Source: Acidimicrobiales bacterium
Lineage (GTDB): Bacteria; Actinomycetota; Acidimicrobiia; Acidimicrobiales; Ilumatobacteraceae
NCBI GenBank assembly: GCA_030828465.1
Contig: JAURCL010000004.1
Coordinates: forward strand, 1-64,000
Direction of reading: 5' to 3'
DNA: 64,000 bases
Below are positions 35,428-44,162 of this stretch, piece by piece; the first letter of the stretch is position 1; each line of letters starts with the position of its first letter. The notes beneath the pieces were generated by a model, which did no database searches, was not told the DNA's origin, and was given only the letters and a program-made list of their open reading frames with translations. Made by a program: the position numbers and the translations under genes.

Positions 35428-36896
35428 GATTCGTCTCCGAGGTCCTCGGCGGGCAGTTCGATCACGAAGGCCGACCCGAGGCCCTCGGGGCCCATCTCCA
35501 CCCAGACCGAGCCGGAGTGGAGACGGACGTGCTCCGCCACGAGCGCGAGACCGAGGCCAGCCCCATCGTTGTCGCGACGTCTGCCCGATCCGCCGCCGCG
35601 GGCAAACCGCTCGAAGATGAGGCGCCGCTCCTCCTCGGGGACGCCGGGACCGGAGTCGGACACCTCGATACGGACGCGGGAGATCTCAGCGTCCATCGCC
35701 GGAATCCCGACCCGCACCGTCGCTGACCCACCACCGTGAATTCGGGCGTTGTCGATGAGGTTGGCGATCACGCGCGCCAGTCGTCGCCGGTCGCCGGTGA
35801 TGAGGGTGTTGTCGGCTCGGTCCTCGACGACCACCGGGGTGTCGGGAAGGGAACTGACGGCGACCGCCTGGGTCACGAACTCGGCGGTGAGCAACTCGTC
35901 CAGATTCGGATGCACCGCGCCGGCGTCGAAGCGGGAGATCTCGAGGAGGTCCTCCACGAGCGTTCGGAACCGCGCCACGTCGCTCGACAGCAGGTCCACG
36001 GCCGCTCGAGCCCGATCGGGCATCTCGTCGCGCCGACCCTCGATCACCTCGATCGAGGCGGCGAGGGTCATGAGCGGGGAGCGCAACTCGTGGCTGACGT
36101 CGGAGGCGAAGCGCGCGTCGCGCTCGATGCGCTCCTGCAACGCTCGCGCCATCTCATTGAACGAATCGGCGAGGGCGCCGAGATCGGGGTCAGCGGTGGT
36201 GGCCAGCCGTGTCTCGAGCCGACCGCCGGCGATGGCCTTCGCGGCCATGGCGGCATCGGCCACCGGGCGCACGGCGCGCCGCGAGAGCACCACACCGGCG
36301 ATGACCGCGAGCGCGATCGTGATCCCACCGGCGAGGTAGAGCGATAGCTGCACGCTCTGCAGCGTGGTGGAGACGTCGTCGAGGGTGAAGAACTCGAAAT
36401 AGGCGGCGCCCTCGGCGAGGGGCCAGCCGACGACGACGTGGGGATCGCCCTCGACATTGGTGATCATCCGCGCCGGGATCACGTCGTCGATGACTCGGTC
36501 GACCAAGGCTTGGGGGAGCGCCGCGGCCTGATAGCGGTTGCTCGAGGCCCACCATTGATCGTTCGACCAGATCAGGGCGCGTTGCACGCCGAGCGACTCG
36601 AGGGCGTCGATGGCCGGCTGGGCCGACGGAGCCGGTCCGCGCAGATTGTTCTGCACCGTCTGCGCGTTGCGACGGGTCGCTTCGATGCCGGCCGTCTCAG
36701 TTTGCTGCACGACGTTCGATCGCGTCAGCGCGTAGGTCGCTCCGGCGAGTAGGACGGCGAGGACGGCTGATCCGAGGGTGAAGATGAGGAGGATCCTGCG
36801 CCGGAGTCCGCCGCGCAAACGGCGCCGGACGCCGGTGGGTCCCGCTGAGTGGTCGGCCGGGGTGCGAGGCGTCGGCGCCTCGGCGATGAGGGTCAC
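35424..36896 (-). CDS. mtrB: MtrB-like sensor histidine kinase
   Basis: 490 residues. Two transmembrane helices (about residues 32-52 and 195-215) enclose an extracellular sensor region of about 140 residues. A HAMP domain follows, then HisKA with FASDVSHELRSPLMTL (phospho-acceptor His) and the HATPase block (VIANLIDNARIHGGG, VSDSGPGVPEEERRLIFERF, GAGLGLALVAEHV). Position between mtrA and an LpqB-like gene supports the MtrB identity, a cell-envelope and division-linked sensor in actinobacteria. The GTG 36896 start shares bases with the mtrA stop (GTGA). Confidence 0.9.
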   Translation of the reverse strand: MTLIAEAPTPRTPADHSAGPTGVRRRLRGGLRRRILLIFTLGSAVLAVLLAGATYALTRSNVVQQTETAGIEATRRNAQTVQNNLRGPAPSAQPAIDALESLGVQRALIWSNDQWWASSNRYQAAALPQALVDRVIDDVIPARMITNVEGDPHVVVGWPLAEGAAYFEFFTLDDVSTTLQSVQLSLYLAGGITIALAVIAGVVLSRRAVRPVADAAMAAKAIAGGRLETRLATTADPDLGALADSFNEMARALQERIERDARFASDVSHELRSPLMTLAASIEVIEGRRDEMPDRARAAVDLLSSDVARFRTLVEDLLEISRFDAGAVHPNLDELLTAEFVTQAVAVSSLPDTPVVVEDRADNTLITGDRRRLARVIANLIDNARIHGGGSATVRVGIPAMDAEISRVRIEVSDSGPGVPEEERRLIFERFARGGGSGRRRDNDGAGLGLALVAEHVRLHSGSVWVEMGPEGLGSAFVIELPAEDLGDES

Positions 36897-37579
36897 GTCT
36901 GGAGGCGGTAGCCGAGGCCCCGGACGGTCACTACATGTCGTGGATTTGCGGGGTCGGCCTCGATCTTCGTGCGGAGGCGACGGACGTGAACGTCGACCAG
37001 GCGACCGTCGCCGAAGTAGTCGTAGCCCCACACCTTGTCGAGAAGGGCCTCCCGCGAGAACACCTTCCCGGGGTTGTCGGCCAGTTCGCACAGCAGGCGG
37101 AACTCGGTCTTCGTCAGGTGCACCTCCGAACCGCCCCGCAGCACCTTGCCCTCATCGGGAACCAGTTCGAGGTCGCCGAAGACGAGGCGGGCGTGCGGGG
37201 TGGATCCCGGGCGGGCGCGACGCAGAAGGGCCCGGATACGCGCCGATAGCTCCTTCGGGGCGAAGGGCTTCGTGAGGTAGTCATCGGCCCCGGCCTCGAG
37301 CCCAGCGACGATGTCGTGGGTGTCGTTGCGGGCCGTGACCATCACTACGGGCACGTCGCTCGATCGCCTGATCCCACGGCAGAGCTCGAAGCCGTCCATG
37401 CCGGGCAGCATGATGTCGATCAGCACGACATCTGGTGGGGTGGTCTGGAAGATGGCGACGGCGTCCTCGCCGCTCTCAGCCTCGTCGACGGTCCAGCCCT
37501 CGTCCTCAAGGGCGAGGCGCACGGCGGTCCTGATCCGCTCGTCGTCCTCCACGGTGAGGATTCGCGTTCCCACGGCCAC
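36893..37579 (-). CDS. mtrA: MtrA-like OmpR-family response regulator
   Basis: 228 residues. The receiver has VEDDERIR, VVLIDIMLPGMDGFELCR with the phospho-accepting Asp and VVMVTARND; the winged-helix output domain has LTKTEFRLLCELADNPGKVFSREALLDKVWGYD and RLVDVHVRRLRTKIE...TVRGLGYRL. These match MtrA, which in mycobacteria and streptomycetes controls replication, division and envelope genes. GTG 37579 is used; GTG 37573 is two codons later and lies 6 nt after a CAGACT. It is the first gene of mtrA-mtrB-lpqB, all joined by overlaps. Confidence 0.92.
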   Translation of the reverse strand: MAVGTRILTVEDDERIRTAVRLALEDEGWTVDEAESGEDAVAIFQTTPPDVVLIDIMLPGMDGFELCRGIRRSSDVPVVMVTARNDTHDIVAGLEAGADDYLTKPFAPKELSARIRALLRRARPGSTPHARLVFGDLELVPDEGKVLRGGSEVHLTKTEFRLLCELADNPGKVFSREALLDKVWGYDYFGDGRLVDVHVRRLRTKIEADPANPRHVVTVRGLGYRLQT

Positions 37580-37602
37580 AGTCTGCCCGATCCGCGACCG
37601 GG

Positions 37603-38418
37603 TTACCCGTCGCGCCCGTCGCCTCGTGACCGACCGAGCAGTTCCAGCATCGCCCCATGGGTCCTCGGGGAGGAGACCAGCACTGACCCGGGATGCACCG
37701 GCCCGCCCGAGAGGTCGCTAACGGTGGCACCGGCCTCGCGAGCGATCAGGAGTCCAGCGGCGACATCCCATTCGTTGAGATGCTCCTCGTAGTACGCGTC
37801 GAGGGAGCCATCGGCGACGAGGCAGAGATCGACAGCGGCGGAACCCGTTCGTCGGATGTCGCGCACCTGGCCGATCAGCGCCGCGACGGTTCGCGCCTGG
37901 CGGCGTCGGAGATCGGAGTCGTAACCGAACCCGGTTCCAACGAGGGCGAGCTGGATCTCGCTGGCGCTCGAGACCGTGATCGAGCGGCCGTCCAGGGTCG
38001 CGCCACCGCCAAGATCGGCGGAGTAGGTGCGACCGAGGGCCGGCAGCCGAACCGCGCCGGCGATCGTGGTGTCCTCACGAGCCACCGCCACCGAGGTGGC
38101 CCACAGGGGAAGGCCGTAGGCGAAGTTGGTGGTGCCATCGATCGGGTCGATCGCCCAGCGATAGCCGGTGGATCCGGGGCTGGAGCCTTCCTCCTCACCG
38201 AGGATTTCGTCGCCGGGGCGCTCGCGTTTGAGCACCTCGCGAATGGAGCGTTCGGCCGCGAGGTCGAACTCGGTCACCATGTCCGTTCGCGACGACTTGG
38301 TGCCGGCTTCGGGGACACGCCGTCCGCGCCCCTCAAGTGCGATCGCTCCCGCGGTCTCAGCCAGTCGCTCGCAGAGGGTTCGCAGTTCGGTGGCCGAGGG
38401 GAACGGGCCGGCGCTCAC
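37603..38418 (-). CDS. Inositol monophosphatase-family protein
   Basis: 271 residues. EILGEEEG supplies the metal Glu pair, WAIDPIDGTTNFAYGLP the core DPIDGTTNF motif, and EWDVAAGLLIAREAGATVSDLSG the third metal Asp. These are the lithium-sensitive phosphatase family's metal-binding motifs. Actinobacterial members act on inositol phosphate, histidinol phosphate or PAP; the substrate is not decided here. GTG 38418 shares bases with the previous stop (GTGA), which sets the start. It ends 23 nt before mtrA on the same strand. Confidence 0.9.
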   Translation of the reverse strand: MSAGPFPSATELRTLCERLAETAGAIALEGRGRRVPEAGTKSSRTDMVTEFDLAAERSIREVLKRERPGDEILGEEEGSSPGSTGYRWAIDPIDGTTNFAYGLPLWATSVAVAREDTTIAGAVRLPALGRTYSADLGGGATLDGRSITVSSASEIQLALVGTGFGYDSDLRRRQARTVAALIGQVRDIRRTGSAAVDLCLVADGSLDAYYEEHLNEWDVAAGLLIAREAGATVSDLSGGPVHPGSVLVSSPRTHGAMLELLGRSRGDGRDG

Positions 38419-38711
38419 GGGGCGTGTCCGGCTCGTTCCCGGTCCTGAATCTCCCGCCACTCGCCCATCGCGCGGAGAGCGAGAACCCCGACGACGGCCA
38501 TTCCGAGCGCCGCGGAGGTCGCCCCGACGACGAGCCCGAGGGCGGTCGGGACGTCGCAGTCGCCGGTGCACTGGATGTCGACGAGGGAGTGACCGATGAG
38601 ACCGCCGGCCAGGCCACCGAGAATCACGCCAACGAAGGCGACGGCGCGGGCGGTCACCGAGGGGAGCGCCGACAGACGACGTTCCTCGACGGTCGGAGTC
38701 GGACCACTCAT
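38415..38711 (-). CDS. Small membrane protein upstream of the inositol phosphatase
   Basis: 98 residues with two transmembrane segments (AVAFVGVILGGLAGGLIGHS and ALGLVVGATSAALGMAVVGVLAL) separated by a loop with CTGDC. I do not recognise a family. ATG 38711 has TAGTTT 7 nt upstream, and the end overlaps the phosphatase by GTGA. It is divergent from dinB across 54 nt. Confidence 0.65.
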   Translation of the reverse strand: MSGPTPTVEERRLSALPSVTARAVAFVGVILGGLAGGLIGHSLVDIQCTGDCDVPTALGLVVGATSAALGMAVVGVLALRAMGEWREIQDRERAGHAP

Positions 38712-38718
38712 CGACCGG

Positions 38719-38724
38719 AAACTA
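38719..38724 (-). promoter_or_regulatory. Candidate -10 box for the membrane protein-phosphatase operon
   Basis: TAGTTT on the minus strand, 7 nt before ATG 38711. Confidence 0.35.
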
Positions 38725-38765
38725 TCGCCACCCGCGCGGCCGGTCGACGTGGGAGTATCGGGTCG

Positions 38766-39980
38766 ATGACCGGTGCCGGGGAACCGCGCGTGATCCTCCA
38801 CGTCGACATGGACGCCTTCTACGTGTCTGTCGAGTTGCTCCGGCGGCCCGAACTCGTCGGTCGCCCGGTCGTGGTGGGCGGCGATGGCTCGCGAGGAGTG
38901 GTGGCCGCGGCGTCCTACGAGGCGCGTCGTCACGGCGTCCACTCGGCGATGGCATCAGTCACCGCGCGGAGGCGATGCCCGGACGCAGTGTTTCTGCCTG
39001 CCGATCATCACCGATACGCCGAGGTGAGCGCGCAGGTTCGGTCCGTCTTTGACTCGATCACGCCGCTCGTGGAGCCGCTGGCCCTCGACGAGGCGTTCCT
39101 TGACGTCACTGGCGCGCGTGCTCTGCTCGGCGAGCCGCTCGCCATCGCGCGGCTCGTGCGAACCCGGGTGGCTGAGGAAGTGGGGCTCGGATGCTCGGTC
39201 GGCGTGGCGACCAACAAGTTCGTCGCGAAGTTGGCATCGGTCGAGGCGAAGCCGATCGCCGCGACCGACGGGGTGCGCCCGGGTCGCGGCGTGGTGATCG
39301 TCGCACCGGGTGAGGAGGCATCCTTTGTCGCTGGTCTGCCGGTGGAGCGCCTCTGGGGCGTCGGTCCCAAGACGCTCGCTCGACTGCACGACATAGGGAT
39401 TCGTCGGGTGCCCGACATCGTCGAGGCACCGGCTGGGCTCCTTGAGGCCCGGATCGGGGTCTCGGCGGCCGCTCACCTTCGACGGCTGTCGCTCGGAATC
39501 GACGACCGTCCGGTGGAGGTCGATCGCGCGGCGAAGTCCATCGGGCAGGAGGAGACGTTCGGTTCGGATGTCTCCGAGATCGTTACTGCTCGAGCCGAAC
39601 TCGTTCGTCTGGCCGATGCGGTTGCGGCGCGACTGCGCTCATCGACCTTGGCCGCCCGCACAGTGACGCTGAAGGCCAAGTTCGCCGACTTCCAGACCGT
39701 CACCCGGTCGGTCACCGACGGGGAACCGCTCGACACCGCCGTCGAGATCGTGACGCGGCTCGAGCCCGCGCTCGCCGAGGTGATGAGTCGGGGTGCCCTG
39801 CGTCTCCTTGGGGTGTCGGCATCGAATCTTGTCGAGCCGGTTCGGCAACTCGACCTGTGGTCGTCGGAAGCTGATCAGCCCGCCCACGACAGCACCGACC
39901 GCGCGCTGGATGAGATCCGGGCGCGTTTCGGTCGGTCGTCGATCGTTCGCGCCAGCGGGCTGAAGCCCCGCTCGCGTTGA
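38766..39980 (+). CDS. dinB: DNA polymerase IV (Y-family)
   Basis: 404 residues. ILHVDMDAFYVSVELL has two metal-binding Asp residues; SYEARRHGVHSAM is the finger; PLALDEAFLDVTGA has the third carboxylates; VGVATNKFVAKLASVEAKP is the palm; LPVERLWGVGPKTLARL a helix-hairpin-helix; and the little finger follows. The last few residues carry LDLWSS (QLDLW), a good match to the beta-clamp-binding motif. It copies damaged DNA with low fidelity. No LexA box was found in the 54-nt gap upstream, unlike the nuclease pair at 24.6 kb; only a weak GAGTAT 7 nt before the ATG. SOS control here is not supported. Confidence 0.95.
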   Translation: MTGAGEPRVILHVDMDAFYVSVELLRRPELVGRPVVVGGDGSRGVVAAASYEARRHGVHSAMASVTARRRCPDAVFLPADHHRYAEVSAQVRSVFDSITPLVEPLALDEAFLDVTGARALLGEPLAIARLVRTRVAEEVGLGCSVGVATNKFVAKLASVEAKPIAATDGVRPGRGVVIVAPGEEASFVAGLPVERLWGVGPKTLARLHDIGIRRVPDIVEAPAGLLEARIGVSAAAHLRRLSLGIDDRPVEVDRAAKSIGQEETFGSDVSEIVTARAELVRLADAVAARLRSSTLAARTVTLKAKFADFQTVTRSVTDGEPLDTAVEIVTRLEPALAEVMSRGALRLLGVSASNLVEPVRQLDLWSSEADQPAHDSTDRALDEIRARFGRSSIVRASGLKPRSR

Positions 39981-40052
39981 GGATCTGCCTTCGGGGTGCC
40001 AAGATGTGGGTCACGCGATCATCTCCGACCGCGAAACCGCGAGGTCAAGGTC

Positions 40053-40367
40053 ATGCCCCTCTCCGAAGACGAACAGCGCATCCTCCGCCAGATCGAGCAG
40101 GAACTCGAGCAGGATCCCACCTTCGCTGAGCGCGGCTATCGGGTCTCGCGTCGCCGGCTTGCGCTTGCCGCGGTCGGTGCGATCATCGCACTCTTCGTCA
40201 CCGTGATCGGTCTGGCGGTCAGCTTCCTGCTGTCGTTCGTCGGCTTCGTGGTGGTGTTGGTGCTCGCCTCGGTGGTCGCCTCCGAGGTGAGGCTGATCGG
40301 GCGTGAGCGCCTCGCCGAGTCCCCGGTGGCGAACTGGCTCGCCTCCGGGTGGCCGCGCCGTGGCTGA
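40053..40367 (+). CDS. DUF3040-family membrane protein
   Basis: 104 residues. MPLSEDEQRILRQIEQELEQDPTFAERG is the N-terminal signature of DUF3040 proteins of Actinobacteria, followed by a basic stretch and two membrane segments (LALAAVGAIIALFVTVIG, VSFLLSFVGFVVVLVLASVVA). No function is known. ATG 40053 has only AGGTCAAGG upstream. The C-terminus overlaps the ROK-like gene's GTG 40360 by 8 nt, so the two are probably coupled. Confidence 0.85.
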   Translation: MPLSEDEQRILRQIEQELEQDPTFAERGYRVSRRRLALAAVGAIIALFVTVIGLAVSFLLSFVGFVVVLVLASVVASEVRLIGRERLAESPVANWLASGWPRRG

Positions 40368-41262
40368 GTCCGAGGCCGAGCCGAGCGAACAGCCGTTCAA
40401 CGTCCTCGCCGTCGACCTCGGGGTCCGACATCTGGTCGCTGGCGTGGTTGGCCCCGACGGAGAAGTTGGAGTGCGGGATCGGGTGGTGCCCCCGAGTCGT
40501 CAGCCATGGGTCGCCCTGACACGACTCGTCGACCGGGTGCTCGCCGCCACACCGCCTGAGGCGCGGCCAGCGGTGTGCGGGGTCACTGGGCCGGGTCCGG
40601 TGCTGGCCGACATCGGTGAGTTCCGCTCGGTGGCAGTGCACGGTTGGGAGGGGGTGCCACTGCGTCGCCTCATGGCGGAGGCCACCGGCCTCCCGACGGT
40701 GCTCAGTTCAACTGGGCACGCGCACGCGATAGCGAACGCGCCCGATCGAGGTTCGGTCATCGGTGTGTACCTCGGTGATCAGGTCGACGGCGGCATCGTC
40801 CGCGATGGGCGTCTCGTGGCGGGCGCAAATGGTCACCTCGGTGCATTCGGCCACCTCCTGGTGGATCCCGACGGCGCGGTGTGTCCCTGTGGATCGCCGG
40901 GTTGTCTCGACCTGTACGCCGGCGCGGTGAGCCTCGAGTCGCAGTTCGGGCGGGAGGTGTCGAGGGTGCCCGAGGCCACGATCGACCGGGCTGGGATCAT
41001 GCTGGCTCGCGCCTGTGCGTCGTTGGCTGCCATGCTCGACATCCACCGCATCGTGATCGGTGGTCCGGTCGTCACCGCCCTTGGTCGTCGCCTCACCGAC
41101 GCCTTGAGCGTCGAACTCGACCAGCGGAGCCGCTTGGTGCACCTCGAGGAACTCCACATCCGAGCTGTGCGTCAACATGTTCTCGTCGGTGCCGCGTCGG
41201 TGGCGAGGCACCGGGTCGCCTCCGGAGGCATAGATCCGGTTCCGGCGATGTCGCCGTCCTGA
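40360..41262 (+). CDS. Degenerate ROK-family protein, probably not a kinase
   Basis: 300 residues with a ROK outline: LAVDLGVRHLVAGVVG at the start (DLGVRH for DxGGTK), and the ROK zinc motif GHLLVDPDGAVCPCGSPGCLDLYA with His165, Cys175, Cys177 and Cys182. Key kinase residues are changed. The catalytic Asp expected in ...NDA/GN is replaced by SSTGH (116-120), and LGTGxGGG by LGDQVDGGI (138-146). The glucokinase at 29075 keeps these residues. Fold and zinc site are therefore kept while phosphotransfer is probably lost, as in ROK sugar sensors. No DNA-binding domain is seen. GTG 40360 overlaps the DUF3040 gene. Confidence 0.8.
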   Translation: MAESEAEPSEQPFNVLAVDLGVRHLVAGVVGPDGEVGVRDRVVPPSRQPWVALTRLVDRVLAATPPEARPAVCGVTGPGPVLADIGEFRSVAVHGWEGVPLRRLMAEATGLPTVLSSTGHAHAIANAPDRGSVIGVYLGDQVDGGIVRDGRLVAGANGHLGAFGHLLVDPDGAVCPCGSPGCLDLYAGAVSLESQFGREVSRVPEATIDRAGIMLARACASLAAMLDIHRIVIGGPVVTALGRRLTDALSVELDQRSRLVHLEELHIRAVRQHVLVGAASVARHRVASGGIDPVPAMSPS

Positions 41263-41270
41263 GCCCGAAC

Positions 41271-41276
41271 TACTCT
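41271..41276 (+). promoter_or_regulatory. Candidate -10 box for the acyl-CoA dehydrogenase
   Basis: TACTCT, 6 nt before ATG 41283. Confidence 0.4.
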
Positions 41277-41282
41277 CAGGGC

Positions 41283-42503
41283 ATGCGCCCCACCTACGAA
41301 CCCTCCGCTGAGGCCTATCGCGAGAAAGCCCAGGCCTTCCTCGCCGAGAAGCTCCCGTCCAACTGGTCCGGCATCGGCTCGTTGGAGGGGGCAGCCCTTG
41401 AGGAGTTCGTCGCCGAATGGCGTCAGACGCTCTTCGAAGCCGGTTACCTCGCCCCCGGCTGGCCAGTCCAATACGGCGGCGCCGGGCTGTCGGCGCTCGA
41501 ACAGGTGATCCTCGCCGAGGAGTTCGCGCGCGCGGGAGTGCCGACCGGAGGACCGAATGACGTGTTCGGAATCCAGATGCTCGGGAACACGCTGCTGCTC
41601 ATGGGAACCGACGAGCAGAAGGAGCGCTACCTGCCGAGGATCCTCTCGGGAGAGGACACCTGGTGCCAGGGCTATAGCGAGCCGAACGCTGGTTCCGATC
41701 TCGGCAATCTCGGTCTGAAGGCCGTCCGCGACGGCGACCAGTGGATTCTCAACGGTCAGAAGATCTGGACCTCGGCCGGCCACCTCGCCGACCACATCTT
41801 CACCCTCGCCCGCACCGATCCCGATGCTCCGAAGCACAAGGGGATCTCCTTCCTGCTGGTCGACATGCGTCAACCGGGCATCGACGTGCGGCCGATCAAG
41901 ATGATTTCGGGGGAGAGCGAATTCAACGAGGTCTTCTACACCGATGCCGTCTGCCCGGTCGACGAGGTGGTCGGTGGACTGAACAACGGTTGGGCGGTCG
42001 CCATGACCCTCCTCGGCTTCGAGCGCGGAGAGGCGGCTGCCACGGCACCGATCCGGTTCCAGGCGGAGGTGGATCGTCTGGTGCTGCTCGCGCGGGAGCG
42101 TGGACTCGACCGTGATCCGGTCATCCGCCAGAGGATCGCTCAGGCGTACTCGAAGGTGCAGGTCATGCGCTACAGCGGCATGCGAGTGCTCACCCAGTTC
42201 CTCGCCGGCGCGCACCCGGGTCCCGACGGCGCGATCTCGAAGCTCTTCTGGAGCGAGTACCACCTCACGGTGACCGAGTTGGCGGTCGACATCCTCGGCG
42301 CTGAGGCGATGGTCCCGTCGGGCCGGCAGCCCTCCTCGGCCTTCCAGACCGACGACGCCGGCGCTCCGAACTCCTCGGCCTCGTGGGTCGGCACATTCCT
42401 CAACGCGCGCGCCGGAACGATCTATGCCGGGTCATCGCAGATCCAGCGCAACATCATCGGCGAGATGGTCCTCGGTCTGCCGAAGGAGCCCCGACCGGCG
42501 TGA
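41283..42503 (+). CDS. Acyl-CoA dehydrogenase family protein
   Basis: 406 residues, a three-domain FAD flavoenzyme. GWPVQYGGAGLSALEQVILAEEFARAG, CQGYSEPNAGSDLGNLGLKAVRDGD, WTSAGHLADHIFTLARTDPDAPKHKGISFLLVDM and the C-terminal GTFLNARAGTIYAGSSQIQRNIIGEMVLGLP are family blocks. The Arg of AGSSQIQRN binds FAD. It oxidises the alpha-beta bond of some acyl-CoA; this branch (with PNDVFGIQMLGNTLLLMGTDEQK) is common among actinobacterial FadE and steroid-degradation enzymes. The substrate is not decided. The next small gene overlaps its stop (GTGA). Confidence 0.92.
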   Translation: MRPTYEPSAEAYREKAQAFLAEKLPSNWSGIGSLEGAALEEFVAEWRQTLFEAGYLAPGWPVQYGGAGLSALEQVILAEEFARAGVPTGGPNDVFGIQMLGNTLLLMGTDEQKERYLPRILSGEDTWCQGYSEPNAGSDLGNLGLKAVRDGDQWILNGQKIWTSAGHLADHIFTLARTDPDAPKHKGISFLLVDMRQPGIDVRPIKMISGESEFNEVFYTDAVCPVDEVVGGLNNGWAVAMTLLGFERGEAAATAPIRFQAEVDRLVLLARERGLDRDPVIRQRIAQAYSKVQVMRYSGMRVLTQFLAGAHPGPDGAISKLFWSEYHLTVTELAVDILGAEAMVPSGRQPSSAFQTDDAGAPNSSASWVGTFLNARAGTIYAGSSQIQRNIIGEMVLGLPKEPRPA

Positions 42504-42784
42504 GCCTTCGAGTCGCAGTGCGCGCGCTCGCGGCGATTCTTCTGCGCCCCGGGCTGTGGCCGAGCGCGATCCGTCAACTCGCGGTGCTTTCTCCCCCGGG
42601 GTGGTGGCGCTCTGGGGCGCGTCGGCCCGGACCCCCGATGGACTACTTGCGGTTCCGACTCGTCACCCAGTACGGAGGTGACGGATCGGGTCGGGGAGGT
42701 CGCTCAGCGGAGCCGCGGGATGTGGTGAACTATCTCGCGTGGTGTCGCGATTGGCGGAGGATGATCCGCTCACACGCGGGCTGA
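42500..42784 (+). CDS. Small conserved actinobacterial protein
   Basis: 94 residues. VRALAAILLRPGLWPSAIRQL, a Trp-rich WWRSGARRPGPP, MDYLRFRLVTQYGG and VVNYLAWCRDWRRMIRSHA. I recall similar short proteins next to HNH endonuclease genes in actinobacteria, but no function is known. GTG 42500 overlaps the dehydrogenase stop (GTGA), and the HNH gene begins 17 nt after its end, so the three lie in one likely operon. Confidence 0.72.
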   Translation: MSLRVAVRALAAILLRPGLWPSAIRQLAVLSPPGWWRSGARRPGPPMDYLRFRLVTQYGGDGSGRGGRSAEPRDVVNYLAWCRDWRRMIRSHAG

Positions 42785-42801
42785 GAGGCTCCGTCTGACC
42801 G

Positions 42802-43299
42802 ATGCGGAACGTGCTCGTGCTCAATGCCTCGTACGAGCCGCTGAGCATTGTCTCGTTCCGCCGCGCCACCTGCCTCGTCCTCGACGACAAGGCGGAGATC
42901 ATTGAGCACGACGGTGGTGTGCTCCGCTCGCCCTCGCTGACTGTGCCCGTGCCCTCAGTGGTTCGTCTGCGGTACATGGTTCGAGTGGCCCGCCGTCGCC
43001 AGGCGGTGCTGTCGCGGCGGGCTGTGTTCGCCCGGGATGACCACACCTGCCAGTACTGCGGCGGAGCCGCCGATTCCATCGACCATGTGTTTCCCCGATC
43101 GCGTGGCGGTGGCCATGACTGGGAGAACCTGGTGGCGGCCTGTCGTCGGTGCAATCTGGCGAAGCGCGACCGCACCCCCGAGGAGGCCGGCATGAGGCTC
43201 CGCCGACCGGGGTGCCCTCCCCGGCCGGGAAGTTGGGTTGTCGTCGGCGCATCTCGCATGCCCGACGCCTGGAAGCCGTACCTCGCCCGCGCGAGCTGA
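42802..43299 (+). CDS. HNH endonuclease-family protein
   Basis: 165 residues. MRNVLVLNASYEPLSIVSFRRA at the start is typical of the chromosomal HNH family widespread in Actinobacteria and Cyanobacteria. The C-terminal half has CQYCGG...SIDHVFPRSRGGGHDWENLVAACRRCNLAKRDRTPEEA, a full ßßα-metal HNH with two zinc Cys pairs, the general-base His and the metal Asn. It is probably a DNA nuclease or repair factor; unlike restriction enzymes it is not accompanied by a methylase. The role is unknown. Confidence 0.88.
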   Translation: MRNVLVLNASYEPLSIVSFRRATCLVLDDKAEIIEHDGGVLRSPSLTVPVPSVVRLRYMVRVARRRQAVLSRRAVFARDDHTCQYCGGAADSIDHVFPRSRGGGHDWENLVAACRRCNLAKRDRTPEEAGMRLRRPGCPPRPGSWVVVGASRMPDAWKPYLARAS

Positions 43300-43323
43300 G
43301 GTCCGACCCGGCGCGTCCGGGCC

Positions 43324-43329
43324 TAGCGT
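43324..43329 (+). promoter_or_regulatory. Candidate -10 box for the LplA-like gene
   Basis: TAGCGT, 7 nt before GTG 43337. Confidence 0.4.
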
Positions 43330-43336
43330 CAACGGG

Positions 43337-44008
43337 GTGTCGGAGTACGCCGTCGCCGAGGTCTGGAGCCCCGCGGAGTCGCTGCACGCTTGGGACCCTC
43401 CATCGGAGTCCATTCTCACCGTGCGTCGCTGCCGGCCCACCGCGCCCGCGGTGGTGCTCGGATCCCGCCAAGACGAGTCGCTGATCGACCTGCGAGCGAT
43501 TGGGCAAACGGGGATGGGTCTGGTCAGACGGAAGTCGGGTGGCGGGTTGGTCCTCGTGGACGACACGCTCGCGATCTGGGTGGATGTGTGGATTCCCCAC
43601 CGTCCCGGCACGGTGACGGTCGATGTTCGTGCCTCGATGGACCTGGTCGGCCGGGCGTGGGCGACCGTTCTCGGTGCGGCGGATGACAACCTCGCCGGGC
43701 GCCTTGAAGTGCATGCCGGGGGAGTGACCCATGGCGCTTGGGCCGAACTCGTCTGCTTTGCCGGGCTCGGTCCGGGGGAGGTGCTTCTCGATGGCCGAAA
43801 GCTGGTCGGCATGAGTCAGCGGAGGTCGCGCGACTGGTCGCGGGTTCAGTGCCAGGTGCACACGGTCGACTCGGTGGCCTTCCCGATCGATCTGTTGTCG
43901 ACGGCGGTCCGGCCCGACATCGCGGGCCCGGCCGCTATTGCCTGGCTTCCCCGGGTGACGGTGGAGTCAGCCGTCGGCGCGCTGCCGGCGGCGTTGCTCG
44001 CCGGCTGA
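43337..44008 (+). CDS. Lipoate-protein ligase A-like protein
   Basis: 223 residues. VVLGSRQDESLIDLRAI, RRKSGGGLVLVDDTLAIWVDV (R-x-S-G-G-G loop, where RRxSGGGaVyH is usual) and LLDGRKLVGMSQRRSRDWSRVQC with the lipoyl-AMP-binding Lys. It belongs to the biotin/lipoyl ligase (BPL_LplA_LipB) superfamily and would transfer a lipoyl or octanoyl group to carrier domains. The His of the usual VYHD motif is absent (LVDD) and the accessory domain is missing, so the exact substrate is open. It is monocistronic behind its own -10-like box. Confidence 0.8.
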   Translation: MSEYAVAEVWSPAESLHAWDPPSESILTVRRCRPTAPAVVLGSRQDESLIDLRAIGQTGMGLVRRKSGGGLVLVDDTLAIWVDVWIPHRPGTVTVDVRASMDLVGRAWATVLGAADDNLAGRLEVHAGGVTHGAWAELVCFAGLGPGEVLLDGRKLVGMSQRRSRDWSRVQCQVHTVDSVAFPIDLLSTAVRPDIAGPAAIAWLPRVTVESAVGALPAALLAG

Positions 44009-44162
44009 GACGTCGATCGCCGGTCTGGCGCGCGTTCGCCGCTCGAGCGCCCTCTCGCGCTTGCGATCGCCGCGCTCAGGTCATTTCGTGCCGCGGCGAG
44101 ACGTGTCCTTCGATGCTGCCTCGGTGTGCCACTGGATGCTGCCGGGACCGTTTCGGGACTGT

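Noticed and set aside
38712-38765. SOS box upstream of dinB
   Set aside because: No CGAAC-N4-GTTCG or near match lies in the gap; damage control of dinB is not supported here.
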